DNA of 64,000 nt from the NCBI GenBank assembly GCA_011800805.1, contig MPNW01000034.1, forward strand, positions 53,323-117,322, written 5' to 3'. The DNA comes from Hirudo medicinalis. Taxonomy: Eukaryota > Annelida > Clitellata > Hirudinida > Hirudinidae. Each line of letters begins with the position of its first letter. The stretch's first letter is position 1. This document shows positions 30,333 to 45,220 of this stretch, piece by piece. The position numbers were made by a program, and so were the translations under genes. Under the pieces are notes generated by a model that saw only the letters and a list, made by a program, of their open reading frames with translations, had not been told where the DNA came from and ran no database searches.

Positions 30333-33300
30333 TCAACATTTCTTGGCATCAAGTGACGAAGGTGCCAAAACCCAGGCAGAAGAAAGAGAGTCAGGACTGA
30401 CGAGAGAATCATTTGTGGCTGTTTCGGGGACGAACTGAATGTCGTGAGGAAGTTGTTGAGGTTGTTGACAAGATGTTGATGGTGAACTTGCTTCAGGCTT
30501 ACGATCGTTGAGTTCCATTTCGAACAGAACATCCTGCAATTATTAAATTAGGTAAGAAATTCTAAATTTAATAATTACTAGAGTATATGTATTTATTTCG
30601 TGAATTAATACCTCTGAATGAGATGACCTGTGGCGTCTTGAAGTGCCTCTCATTTGTCTACCTAAACAAAAATGAAAAATTTGAATTATGTGGATGAGAG
30701 AACATTGCTGAGAACAATGTTTACTTAATTAAATCATTCATTTATTGCATTAAAAAACATCAAAAGCAGCAGCAATCATGTCAAGGGTGGCTATGAGTCC
30801 CTTGATGTCATGTAATTATCAAAATTCTGTGCAGGCACTGCACATAACTTCGGATTTTTGACTGGAGTTGCAGAGGATCTCATTTCGACAGGTTTATTTA
30901 ATAATATATAACAACTTATTTCGTCAATGTTGCACATGTGCTGAGACAGTGGCATCTGTTGGTTCTTCGATCATGGTCAACGAAGCCACTTTAATAACTT
31001 TGAAAAGAAACTGACTTTTGAAATATATTTAAACTTTGGTGTTTTAATAAATACTTTCGTAAGCCGAGTAAAATGATTTTCGAGATATTCCTTAAAGTTT
31101 TAACTTTCCTATTAATATTACGATTATAATAATTGACCTGCATTTGATAAAAATAAATAAAAACAAATTTTAAAATGTGTGAAAACCTGATTGTACGGAA
31201 GGTTTTGATGTCAACCTCTTATGAAAATGCGTTCTTTCATCGGGATGAAAAACTTCTTCCAATTCATCGATGACTTCCATGTTTGGAGGAGGAAGAAATT
31301 CTTTGTCTTTTGCTGACAATCTATTTTTGTGCTCGACGATATTAAACAAAATATCTGTTTAATGATATTTTTAGTAATATAAAATTTTGCTGGTAATCTG
31401 CGGAAAGAAATGGAGAATAAAAAATGGACACATACATTTGTTATTATGTATTCGGCAAGTTATGTTGCGCTGGTATTGCATTACTAAATAAACATGATTT
31501 TGTATTCGAGTCTCACAATCTCACATTTAAATCACCTAATAGAAACATTTTTCGCGTAATTTAAATTCATTTGAAATTTAGCCTCCAAAATCGAAGAGTC
31601 TCACGTGAGATTAACAGCCGATCCCTTGAAAGGTTGTATTATTCTAAACTGTTCAGAAGCAGCAGTGTAAGGAAGATCGAAGGTGCTGCCACCCCAATAC
31701 ATGTCTTTGGTCGTTGTGGGTTGAATTCTTTGGGCATCGTCGACAATGGTGTAAGCCACCTATGACATTCAAATAATATGTAAGTGCAATCACTAATTAT
31801 TTACATTGGTTGAGCCTATATTATTACGTTTACCTCGTTCACATTGATGACTTAATGTTATTTAAAAGAAAATTTATTAAAAAATTCTGCCATTCCTTTT
31901 TTTAATCATTGGGTATCAATCATTAATTTTATTGGGTCCTTTTTTGTGCACAAGGAATTTTATGAAGTAATAATTCGTTCATAATTAAAGTCTTGAATGC
32001 CCGCAAAACACTCACACAGAGATTTCGATCAATCAAAAAATTCACATCAAAGTCATCTTCATCCTCGCCAAATGGATTCACCATGCATTCTGCAACCTGA
32101 AAACGTTTGCAAACTTGGTCGAGATCAACCTTGACTTTCTTCGCTTAATAAGCGTGTTTAGTTGTAGGGTGTTTAATATGCATGTTTATTTTCACATAAT
32201 TAAAAAAATTCCAAAAAGGAAAAAGAAATTCACCTTGAGCCAACCCATATAGAAGAAATATTCAAGGAAGGAAAAGAACGGCAGGTAAACGTCCTTGTTT
32301 GAGTCGGTGAATTGAGTTCCCATCAAACTTGCCAGGAAGAATGAGTACACCGCCCACGTTACAACCTATCATTATATTGAATCATACTATGCATAAAAAT
32401 GTTTACAAACTCTTACTAAATTTAACTCTCCACAAAGTTAAACAAATTCGTTCGTATTACCTGCGTATACACCAGAGGAACTGATATCCAATCATAAACA
32501 GTTAAAGTTGCAAGGCACCTCCTCACTTCGTTAATTTCCTGTTTGATCAATTAATTTGTTCAACGTGTAAGTTTGTTATAACGTTACTTAGTTTTCATGG
32601 TTAATAAAAATAATACCAATTTAATAAAAAATGTACCAAATGTTTAAAATTGCAATTTAATAATTAATATTGGCGTGCAGGTTGGCCGAATGTGTTACGT
32701 TCCTGCATACGGCGGTAATGGCAACAGTCGTGATGTGTCGTTTTCGAAACCCAGCCTGCACTGCCGCAAGAGCCCTTGGGAAGGAGCGCTGTATAAATGG
32801 TTGACAAGAAGCGCCTCTGACGCTAAGCATATGGCGCTATATAAATGAAGTACATTTACATTTAAAATCTTATTTGTTCGTTTTTTTTAAAGTTTCTTTT
32901 TATTGAATATTGTAGATTAAACTTTATGGAATAATAATTCCATTAATTATTCAAACGGCATGGTGCGTGGTAGCTTATATTAATAGGAAACCCACATCAA
33001 TAATAGTCTTCAATGCGAAATCATCCCTAATCCGTCCATCACTCCGAGCTTCATTTGCAAGTTTTGTGATCCAAACAAGAGGGATGAAGAATGTTCCGTA
33101 TTTATCAGGCATCTTGTTCAGAACATCTCTTTCATTCGCTGTCATGATTCCTGCAATTTTGAACGATCAAATAATACGTTCATTTATAAAGCCCCCATAA
33201 GCGTCATCATCAGGGGCGCTCAAAGGTCAAAGGAAATCAGTTCGTCTAAACATGCTTGCATAATACGTTTAACATTTGTATTTATCCGATCTTTTGAATG

Positions 33301-34932
33301 CCTTATGTATCCGAACAGGATATGAAGACACTTTTTAATCGATCTACCATTTATATAGAGCCCCTACCCAAGGGCGCTCCCTGGCGGTGTGCGAACACAA
33401 CACATATGACTGTTGCTATCACCGCAGGAACGCAGCCCATTCGGCCAACCTGCAGGAACATTATGAAATTAATTGTCTACTTAAGAAATGCACCAATAAT
33501 TTATGAAAAAATACTATAAAAATGGTGAAGGGTTTAACAGAATGACTAACCAGCGTCAACAAAATGGTCAATTGTTGGAAACCTCTTCCTTACTGCTGGA
33601 CTGATGCAAGACATTGTCATGGTGAAGGCGAGGCAGGTAAGTCTTAATAATAAATTATGAGTCTTACTTAATCAACTGACATGGATGAGAATGAGCTACC
33701 CGCTTAAAATAAAATGAACGAGGAAGAAATGAATTGCAATTATTAATTGGACGCATTTGAAATATCAAGATAAATGTTTTATCTACCTGACCATTGTTCT
33801 TCTTATGATTATGCCTCTTTCATCAGAACCCCCAACATTGGCAGTTACAAACATGGCGATATGATCAGGCCAAGGAATTAAGGCAAGTTGGTTCCACCAT
33901 CTCGTCATAATGAGGGAAACATAAAAACCCAATATGAAGGCCAAAGGAATCCTCGCATGATTGCCTTCGCAATATTTCGCTATCATCTCGAATATCCTTC
34001 GTTAGATAATATTTACGTTCAGTGATTTTTAAAAGAATACTAGTTAAATTAATATGATCTAGCGAGATTTAAAAATGTTGATTGCTATCGATTCAACGTA
34101 TATAATTGTATTTCTTTATCAGGGTACATAAAAGCAGGTGCATCGAGCATTGAAATCAAGAGTAGCATCAAATGATGATTATACTCACTTTTTTTGATTT
34201 TCATTCATCACAAAGCGGTAAACAAAACTCAATGCGAAGTAGCAAAATGAAAAAATAAAAAAATCCTTCCAGAGAAGTTTGTAAATGCTGCCTCTCCATC
34301 TGTGAAGAAGTGCTTCATTATATTTAAGGATATTAATAATAATCGAAAGAAAAAATCAAAAAAATAGCTCATGTAGTTATGTTAATTACATTAACACTTG
34401 GAATTGAGTCCAGTTGATATTTTGTACCAGAAAAAATCGATTGCAGTGTTCAAAAAATTTCGTTTGTGAAATTGAAACATGTATTACATGGTCCTTCTAC
34501 GAATATATAATATAATCAATATAATAAAACTTAATAAATATGTGACTTGAATAAATTTAGATTTAAATGTTCATTATTCCTTATAACCGGATGTATTACT
34601 TTGAGATGTGAATAATTGATAAAGGTTTATTGTACTCATTTATTAAATGTAAGCTTTATTTGCTTGGTTCATATTTTATTACCAATGATTCTAAAACATA
34701 TTTTAAAATAGTACCATATAAATGTTTCATCGTGTTTCGAGCATGTGATAAAATCATTAGCAATTGCGAAACAACATAAATCATCAAATTCCCAACAAGC
34801 AAACTACTTTGTACTACTATCACATGAAACTCTCGGAAAAGCACAAAACTGAAACATTACTTGCCTTGCCAGTAATTTCAGAAAGCAAGAGAAACTCGCT
34901 GTTGCAACCTCCTTACTGTAAGTTATAGTCAT
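30333..34932 (-). CDS. Bestrophin calcium-activated chloride channel
   Basis: Twelve exons: 34865-34932, 34189-34299, 33787-33996, 33551-33642, 32996-33150, 32461-32538, 32234-32365, 32016-32096, 31605-31759, 31187-31320, 30612-30661 and 30333-30533. They make 488 residues. Bestrophins are pentameric anion channels opened by calcium. The start [11 protein letters not shown] is the family N terminus. The pore-neck residues fall at the human BEST1 numbers: I76, F80 and F84 in [17 protein letters not shown] and PWPD follow. The calcium clasp is [11 protein letters not shown] (about 289-299), and exon 9 has DMYWGG and [10 protein letters not shown]. The last two exons are a short, polar, low-conservation tail. 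Intron 1 uses a GC donor (AG|GCAAGT). Introns 4 and 5 hold copies of one short repeat in opposite orientations. Confidence 0.95.
32676..32860 (-). repeat. Short interspersed repeat, copy C
   Basis: On the minus strand this reads accatttatacagcgctcc, then ccaagggc, gactgttgccattacc and cattcggccaacctgc. The same blocks appear in order at 33180-33465 and, more diverged, at 39852-40012. Its plus-strand end (gcgcctctgacgctaagc, then atggcgctatataaat) matches the LINE tails at 17.6 and 37.1 kb. It lies in bestrophin intron 5. Confidence 0.75.
33180..33465 (+). repeat. Short interspersed repeat, copy A
   Basis: Shares ordered blocks with copy C in opposite orientation: catttataaagc...gcgtcatca at the left, accatttatatagagcccc, cccaagggcgctcc, gactgttgctatcaccg, and cattcggccaacctgcagg at the right. 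It lies in bestrophin intron 4. The size and shared tail suggest a SINE that may be mobilised by the local CR1/L2-like LINE, but I see no clear Pol III promoter boxes. Confidence 0.75.
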
Positions 34933-36294
34933 ACTTTCCTAACTAATGAAAAGTTACTTTTTGAAGTTCATCCAATAATTTGAAATGCGAAATATGAGAA
35001 GATTCAATGAACTAAAATGTTCTTCATACGTCTGACAACGGCTCTGATATTATCACAATTATTAATCATATTCGCTGGCAGTGCCTAACAGCCCCATGAA
35101 AGGAGGCATTGCGACGTTGAAATTCTTTTACCCAACTCCTGAAAGCAGACTTCACTGCTCTGAAATTAACATTTATTTGCTCGACCTCTAAGCGAGACTT
35201 AGTGAAACGCTGGTTTCTCAGAGCTTTATACTCTTTTTGTATAAGGCCATTTTGCCTTAGTTTAATTCAGCAGATAAGAAATATGTCGTTACTTAATGCT
35301 TTTCTAAAGCATGTATTGGTTATATTGTTTGAGTTTGGATTTAGTATTTAGGTGGATTTTCCATAAATCATGGATTTTGATGGGGAGAATTAGACAACAT
35401 TCTCACATTTAATTCATTTGGTCATTGAATTGATCTTTGCATATATTTGTCAATAAATCCGGTACTAGTCAAACCTAATCAATAATGTATGACATACTCT
35501 GAAATATATGTTTAGACAACATATAATGGATCTTCAGAGAAGCTTCGCCCGTCTTGAAACGTTTGGGAATGAAAATATCCTGCCTTTTCGACCTCATTCT
35601 ACGTCGGCACCAAAATCAAGGTGCCTTATTATGCAGGATTGTTCAACTTGTAGTGACTACAAAAGCTACATTTAGCTTTTTAGGCAGCTTGCCAGTCATT
35701 AATTATAACGATTATAACTAGCCTGATTATTATTAGAATTACGTATTTTTCATTGGATTTAATTAGATCAAGTCTGTAAATTATGGGAAAGGTCTTATTA
35801 AAGAAGAAGTTTGCAAGACAGCATGAAATCCGATTGTACCAGGGATGGTTATTGAGGGGAAGTCTGTTTTTCATGAAGTTATACTTCTTTAAATTCAAGG
35901 ATAACCTGTTGGCAATAAATCACTCATTAAAGTATAAGTAAGTCAACTTGATTGTGAGAATAAGAAAGCGTCGTAATATAACGATTTACTCATCGCTGAA
36001 TTTAACTCCAATTTAACTCGTAGGTCAATTTTCCCTTTCTTGAGAAATTTATTTTGCCATAATACCGACTAGCAAAGTTTTATTTAAAATTTTTTAAATT
36101 TAATTTAAATAAAAAAAACTTTAAAATTTCGTTTTTAATTTTTGACTGTTTAAATATTTTACACATTATTGTTTTTTTTATTTGTTTACTGTTAGAAATT
36201 CCAAATCGACCTCAGTAAAGTAAAGGCAGACTGTTTTTTTTTTTTTTTTAGTTGGAGGATCGTTATTGTGTCCTTCGTATTGCTTTTGCTTTTT
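34933..36294. other. Divergent intergenic region between bestrophin and EXOG
   Basis: The two genes point away from each other, so both promoters must lie in these 1.36 kb. No TATA box at a convincing position and no CpG island stand out. An open frame at 35680-35898 (-) has no recognisable feature. A T-rich run precedes the EXOG start at about 36232-36250. Confidence 0.4.
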
Positions 36295-39200
36295 ATGTCT
36301 CGTTTACTCGTTAAGTCCGCTGCTATTGCAGCTTCGTTTACAGTGGCATGGTGGGCAGTTAGAAACAATAAAGTTTATTCGGACGCAAAAAATGTTATAG
36401 ATATAGAATATCAAGAAGTCCGAGCCAAGAAAGGTAGATGCCAATTAATTAAATAATATTATTTATGAATTGTGGACGTTGTGATTATATTTAAGTTAAG
36501 TTTTATATGTTAAGTTTAATGTTTAAGCCGTATAATTAACATTATAATCACTATTGATTTTGAAAGGATTGATAGGACAAATATCAGAATTTGGTGTTCC
36601 AGTCAGATCTGCTGATATAACATATTATAAAAATCATGCATTATGCTACAACCAAGAGAAAAAAATACCTCATTGGGTTTTAGAAATCTTGTCCAAAGAT
36701 ATACTCAAAGGTGTGCTTTTTCTTTTATATCAGAACATTTTATAACTTTTTAAATACTTGTTATGTATGTACATTAGGGTGTTCCAATCCAACATAGAAA
36801 CATTTTTAATTATTTTCCTTCCACCAACTTGGCATTTCGTAATGGCTCATATAGAGACTATGTAGACAAAAATTATCATGATATATTAATATTTAGAACA
36901 TGCTAAACTCAATTGAATGTTCAAAAATAATAAGTTTTGCATTTTCACCCATCATCTCCCACAGTATTTTTTTTGTAACCAGCAAAATATTCTCAAAATT
37001 GCCATAGTCTTCCTTATAGTTAATAAATGTGGTATCACCTGCAGGAAATAAGTTTCTTTGTCTCAAGATTGTATCTGATTTGAGGGTTCAGCTGTTTAAG
37101 ATCTTGCCTCTGACGCTATGCAAAAAATTATAAATTAACTATTATTATTATTATTATTATTATTATTTGTGCACTGTCAGACCACCCAAATGCTAAAATT
37201 GCTCATGCTGCCACCAAACCATTTGAGCAACACCTTTGGTATCTCTCTGACATTCTTATTGCCTTTGCCTTCTTTGATGATGCTGTTACTTTAGAAGACA
37301 AGCACTTAATGGTGCTCCAAGAAGTTGAAGGCTCAGATGAGCTTCTGAAATGAATTGCCATTCCAGCAACCAATGCTGAATAAACCTCAAAACTTTGTGA
37401 CAATGTGTATCCCAGAACATCCTTAAGGTTAATCCCAGTGAGTGGGAATCTCATGCTGAGTACCAACGAAGCCAACTGCTTGTTAGTCTCTTAGAGTTGT
37501 CAATGACCTAGCCAAACCTGGGGTTGCATCGAACCAAGAGTTCAACTCAAGTTTGATGCGATGATGATGTACCTGCTTCAAGTCTTCGAGGACTGAATAA
37601 ATATTTAGCACCACCCAGGTCCTGGCCAGTGATCCCAAACTCCAGTCAATGTTCCAAGACAAACAACTTGAACATAAACTCATCAATGTTCTGTTGTTAA
37701 AAACTGCTTTCCATTAGGCTTACAGAATGTACTATAATGAACCATTAAATTTGAGTATTGCTTTTGCTGATTGCAAATAAACATAATGTTCATTGCAAAT
37801 GAAAACAATCTCCTAATTTATCACGTCCATGGCATCTTTTGCCATTTCTATAATTAACTCTCAGAATGTAGTTACACCACAAATTGAGCCTAACATTGAC
37901 AGAGTTGTCATGTCCTAAATGTTATTATTTTTAGCTGTAATTTTTATTACAGCTTTTCTATAACTGGCATCACTTAATGGAGGGTTGGAGAACATTGTTC
38001 TCAAACTTTCAATTTTTAGAAATGGTTTAAGTAAATCTTACTTTTCCTATCTTGTATATTACTAAAATATGGATCAAGTCACTTGATAATAGATTCAGAA
38101 CTGCTGATCATTACTTTCTCACATTTCAACTCATCGTCGAATATCTTGTTATGTTTTATTATACACATGTTTAACATTGTCTTTCTAGTTTACCAGAGAC
38201 TTTTGTTATTATGGCAATTACTACGAAGCTATTCTACATTAATTAATTGTTCAATGAACTTCTGATGAGTTAGATGTTTAAGCCATTAACATTTTTCTAA
38301 CGTATGGACTGATATTTATTTACTTCTTTCTTGAAATGTTTACCTATGAATATAACTTATTTTAAATCTCTTCTTACACAGGCTCTGCAAACAGGGAAAA
38401 ATCAAATTTTAAAACCGATCCACATTTGCCTATCTTGTTTGTTTCTAAGAATGAAGATTATGCGAAGAGTGGATGGTCCAGAGGTCATATGGCTGCTGCT
38501 GGCAACCACAAGCATGACCAAGTGATTGATATTTTCTTATTATTTATGAGTCACAATTGAGTTTTGTTTAGTCGCAACAAATCATTGCTTAACCTTTTTT
38601 AAAGCTTTTCGAGTAAGTTTTTTAAAGATGCATGAAAGTGTAGGATTATCTTAGATTTCATTTAAGACTTTCATAGAGGCAAACTTTATTTTTCGAGTTA
38701 GAAAATTCGTTTCACTGATGAATGAGTGGTTTGTGTCTAGGAAGCAATGAACGACACATTTTTCCTAACGAACATCGTTCCACAAGATGTCGATAACAAC
38801 GCGGGCTTTTGGAATAGGGTGGAGTTCTACTGCAGGGATTTGGTCCAGAAGTTTGACAGGGTGTGGATTGTTTCTGGTCCGCTATTTTTGCCACAAGTTG
38901 AAGGTGGAAAGAAATATATAAAGTATGAGGTCTGATAATTTGTTTCTGCATGTTATCTGTTTGTTAATATTGTTTCAATAATATTTTTATTTTGTTTCAA
39001 TTTTGAGTCAAGGAGTTCAATATTTTTGCTTTTGTGCCAAAAGTACAAGCTACTTATGTAATGCAAAACGAAAGATGATAAAGTATTTAAAATTGCTAAA
39101 AGAAATAATTTAATACAACTTCAGAGTTGAGGATCCACTGCAGAAGAATGTTTCAATTTTGTAATTCTATTTTTGATTCCACATTGCCTTGGATAAATAT

Positions 39201-40398
39201 GAATACTAAGTTTACAACAAGGCCATCTGGCTTTTCACTGTGTCGTTACTCAAAATTGTGAGTGGAGCCACACTAAAAACATTCTACAAACTCATTGAAA
39301 TTTGGTTAAACTGCCTAAGTAAGCAGTGATATATATCACACATATAATATAATATACAATAGGGCAATTTTATTAATAATAATTTTAAAAGAAAATCTTC
39401 CAATTTCTCACTTTTGAAATGATTTTTTTAAATATACATTTTCCTTTGGCTTTTTTTTTGTTTTAATGGTTGAACAGTGGATGCAGAAATAACCACTTTT
39501 CCAAAAATAGTAAATAAATAATAGAGTAGAATATTGAATAGATAAATATTACAGATTGTGATTAACAATATTTTGTCACATAGGTTGTTTATCATTATAT
39601 CAGGTCCTAGGTAATTCTGAGGTTGCTGTGCCTACTCATCTATTCAAGATTGTGGTTGCTGAAAATGGTGGCAAAAGATTAATGAGTGCATTTGTGGTTC
39701 CAAACAAACCTATTCCAAGCAACAGGACACTCAAGGAACACCAGGTAATTGTTGGCATTGAAAGATAAATGCTTTTTACTGATGTTGTACATAGAACACG
39801 TACTTTTGTCTCTTTGATGCTGCTAATCAAATTTGCATTTGTATTTAGATGATCTTTTGCATGCCTTACTTATCTGAATAGCATGTGAAGGCACTTTTTA
39901 ATTGCTTAATCATTTGTATAGCACCCATGTCCTGGGATGCAGGCTGGGTTGCAAACAAGCAAACATTATGAGTGCTGCCATTACAGGAATGCAATCCATT
40001 CAGCCAACCACCTAAAATAAATTCTGTTATGATGTTTATTATTTAATAAGGAATTTTTTTTTAGTACAATTTCTAATTCATGAAAATCTTTTAAGGTCCC
40101 TGTGGAGTTCATTGAGTTGAAGTCTGGCTTTCAGTTCTTCCCAAACCTGGACCGCAAATCAACAGAAGATCTGTGCAGGGTTGAGGGATGCAATTTAAAG
40201 CCTTGGCATGAGTTTGAAATGTTCTTCATAAGGAAGAAAATAGAGTCTGCAACAACACTCAACAGACTTGAAAGGGCTTGGAAGGAGCTCTCTGCAAAAG
40301 GTTTGAAGCCTGATAACCAAATGATTGAGGAATACAACAGGAAAAGAGCAGAGTTGGAGAAATCAGGTCACAAAGAGTCAGCAAGGAGCAAAGGCTGA
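36295..40398 (+). CDS. EXOG: EXOG-type mitochondrial endo/exonuclease
   Basis: Six exons, 36295-36433, 36567-36710, 38382-38521, 38741-38929, 39604-39744 and 40096-40398, give 351 residues (human 368). EXOG is a 5' exonuclease of the DNA/RNA non-specific endonuclease family, anchored at the mitochondrial inner membrane and used in mtDNA repair. The N terminus (residues 1-24, ending SFTVAWWAVRNN) is a basic-hydrophobic mitochondrial anchor. The catalytic motif is SRGHMAAAGN with H130 as general base; EAMNDTFFLTNIVPQD and NNAGFWNRVE supply the metal Asn and Glu. The C-terminal helical extension (after RKKIESATTLNRLERAWKEL) is the part that distinguishes EXOG from EndoG. I used the first true ATG at 36295. 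Introns 2 and 5 carry mobile-element debris. Confidence 0.95.
37085..37170 (+). mobile_element. LINE 3' tail with TTA microsatellite
   Basis: The sequence gttcagctgtttaagatc, then cctctgacgctatgcaa, ataaattaactatt and a TTA run repeats the end of the LINE fragment at 17.4-17.66 kb. It lies in EXOG intron 2, directly before a second element remnant. Confidence 0.55.
37175..37690 (+). pseudogene. Decayed gene of a transposon-associated protein family
   Basis: The plus-strand frame starts near ALSDHPNAKIAHAATKPFEQ and continues with HLWYLSDILIAFAFFDDAVT, then LEDKHLMVLQEVEGSDEL, before a TGA. After further stops, RVVNDLAKPGVASNQEFNSS resumes the frame. From memory this resembles a protein repeatedly seen next to mobile elements in cnidarians and other invertebrates (pattern H-L-W-Y-L-S-x-x-x-x-x-x-x-F-F-D, later V-V-N-D-x-A-x-x-G-V-x-x-x-Q-E-F-N). 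At least four in-frame stops show it is dead. Minus-strand open frames here are shadows. Confidence 0.5.
39852..40012 (+). repeat. Short interspersed repeat, copy B
   Basis: Begins gatcttttgcatgcctta and includes gaaggcactttttaattg, cactt and the end cattcagccaacc. It follows copy A of bestrophin intron 4 block by block with many substitutions. It sits in the last EXOG intron, 80 bases before the final exon. Confidence 0.7.
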
Positions 40399-40623
40399 GG
40401 GCAGCTATAATCCACATGTTTATTGAAAGACAGAACTACATCTTGTAAACCTTTCATAGTAATCACATTTTAAAGTGTTTTGTCCCCAAATTTGAATTTG
40501 AAATTAATGCCGGGTTCAAAAACCATAAGAAACTTTATTCCGGACCGAACACACTCAAGAGCCAAAACAAAACAAAAACGACCACGCTCCCAAAGACAAA
40601 CGAAAACCGAAAGTTCATCGGTC

Positions 40624-40885
40624 NNNNNNNNNNNNNNNNNNNNNNNNNNNNNNNNNNNNNNNNNNNNNNNNNNNNNNNNNNNNNNNNNNNNNNNNNNNNN
40701 NNNNNNNNNNNNNNNNNNNNNNNNNNNNNNNNNNNNNNNNNNNNNNNNNNNNNNNNNNNNNNNNNNNNNNNNNNNNNNNNNNNNNNNNNNNNNNNNNNNN
40801 NNNNNNNNNNNNNNNNNNNNNNNNNNNNNNNNNNNNNNNNNNNNNNNNNNNNNNNNNNNNNNNNNNNNNNNNNNNNNNNNNNNNN
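40624..40885. other. Assembly gap (262 unknown bases)
   Basis: A single run of N follows the EXOG stop by about 225 bases. Its length may be an estimate. It separates EXOG from an isolated copy of EXOG exon 3 sequence, so missing sequence here matters for interpreting that copy. Confidence 1.
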
Positions 40886-41067
40886 TGTGTTCCAAATATG
40901 CCTATCTTTACAAACATTTTATGTGGACAACTTGATAATTTGGCCCCATTTCATAAATTTCCTTAATAGTTGCCAAATTATAATTTGTTAAATTTATTTA
41001 AGTCTTGAATCTTTGTCTATGTGGCTTGTTATTGTTTACATGTTCTAATTCCTTTTTGCTTGAACTG

Positions 41068-41150
41068 TCAGAGTGGATGGTCGATAGGTCATGTGGCTGC
41101 TGCTGGCAACCTCAAGCATGACCAAGTGATTGATATTATTTTCCTGTTAA
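41068..41150 (+). pseudogene. Isolated duplicate of the EXOG exon 3 end
   Basis: The stretch agagtggatggtcgatagg, then tcatgtggctgctgctgg and aagcatgaccaagtgattg, is almost identical to the end of EXOG exon 3 and the start of its intron at 38470-38545. It encodes S-G-W-S-I-G-H-V-A-A-A-G-N-L-K-H-D-Q, so the catalytic SRGH has become SIGH while His is kept. The donor and the first intronic bases are conserved. No other EXOG exon follows before TRMU on the opposite strand, so it is probably a relic of a partial tandem duplication or an assembly leftover next to the gap. Confidence 0.75.
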
Positions 41151-41450
41151 TTATGAAACATTTTTATCGCAATTGAGTTGTAATTCAGTTTGCATTCACA
41201 TCTCTTTTTTAACTTATGTTTTCTAGATGGGTAAGGGTCCTCTGATCACTTTTGAAATAAATTTGAAAGTATATTTTCTCCTAGAATTAGTGCAATAACC
41301 AGAATAATGAAAAAAGGGTTATAGAACATTGCCTGAGTTTCATCAGAAAAATAAAATTTTTGGTTTATTCCATTCATTTCTCATTTGAAAGTGAAAACAA
41401 ATCAATAAGGCATCTGACTCATGTAATATCTTGAAAGGCAACTAAAACCA

Positions 41451-44242
<2,792 letters not shown>

Positions 44243-45220
44243 CGAACTAGTTGGCGCTATAAAAATGTGAGCTACAATTTTGAATAACTGATTATTATGC
44301 TTCACGGTATATAAATTCTGAAAGTCTAGCGGTAACATCACATAATCATACATCCATTGTAAAATAATAATAATACGATCGTTGTTACATATGCTCGTGG
44401 CTATTGCGAGGTCAAAAATAAAGTAAAATAATAGTCTTTTTATTGAAAACGCACGTTTTTAGGCGAGCGTGCAAACTACGTGTTATTTATATGTTTGTAC
44501 CTAGAATTACAATCCAATTCCAATTCCAAATGCAGTCTAATCTAAAACTTAAAAGCAAACAATATTGCAATCGAACACAGGTTTATTTTTAAGATATAAG
44601 TTCACTTTTCTTATGAAATCTAAACTAAAATAATATAAATATATTTTTTAATGCAACAAATATCTCATACATATTTAAATGTAATAATAAATACATATCT
44701 TATCTCATATAGATACTACTGTTCCAAACGTACAAAGCGCAAAATAAATGTTAACAGCTCAGCCTACTTTGCAGCTAAATTTAAAAAAGCAATTTAAAAA
44801 TAATTGACAATGGGCACAGAAATTAATTAATAATCTTTGGAAGTCCTTGACTCAGGCAAGGGTTTTCTGTTTCGGAATAAAAGTAAAATATTAAAATATC
44901 AACACCTTAGAAGACTCTCTAAATATATTTTCTTTCCCGGTTCAGGCCTCGGTTAATCTAGGCTCCAACCCCGACTAAACTGCGTTCCTCGATTGACCTC
45001 TAAAGAACAGAGGTGACTTAAAGATGATCGGTAAAATGATCCTCTTTAATAATGGCTAGCACATGATCAACCCATAACGAAGCTCAACTTCTTCACTTTT
45101 GAAAAACTCAGGGGTTAACTCCCAAGCAAAAATGCGACAATAGATGCTAGTTATATTAAAGCGAAATTTATGAAGAATTTTATTTAACAGAATCAAGCAA
45201 AGTTTAGATGCATATAGATA
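44243..45220. other. Intergenic, TRMU 5' flank and elongin C-like 3' flank
   Basis: Very AT-rich, with no recognised gene. A patch at 44930-45010 is less AT-rich but has no open frame of note. Confidence 0.4.

Noticed and set aside
36268..36294. Upstream extension of EXOG
   Set aside because: That frame starts at a GTG; the first ATG in frame is at 36295 and gives a normal mitochondrial anchor.
40470..40935. Open frames of 100-151 codons
   Set aside because: They are open only because they run through unknown bases of the assembly gap.
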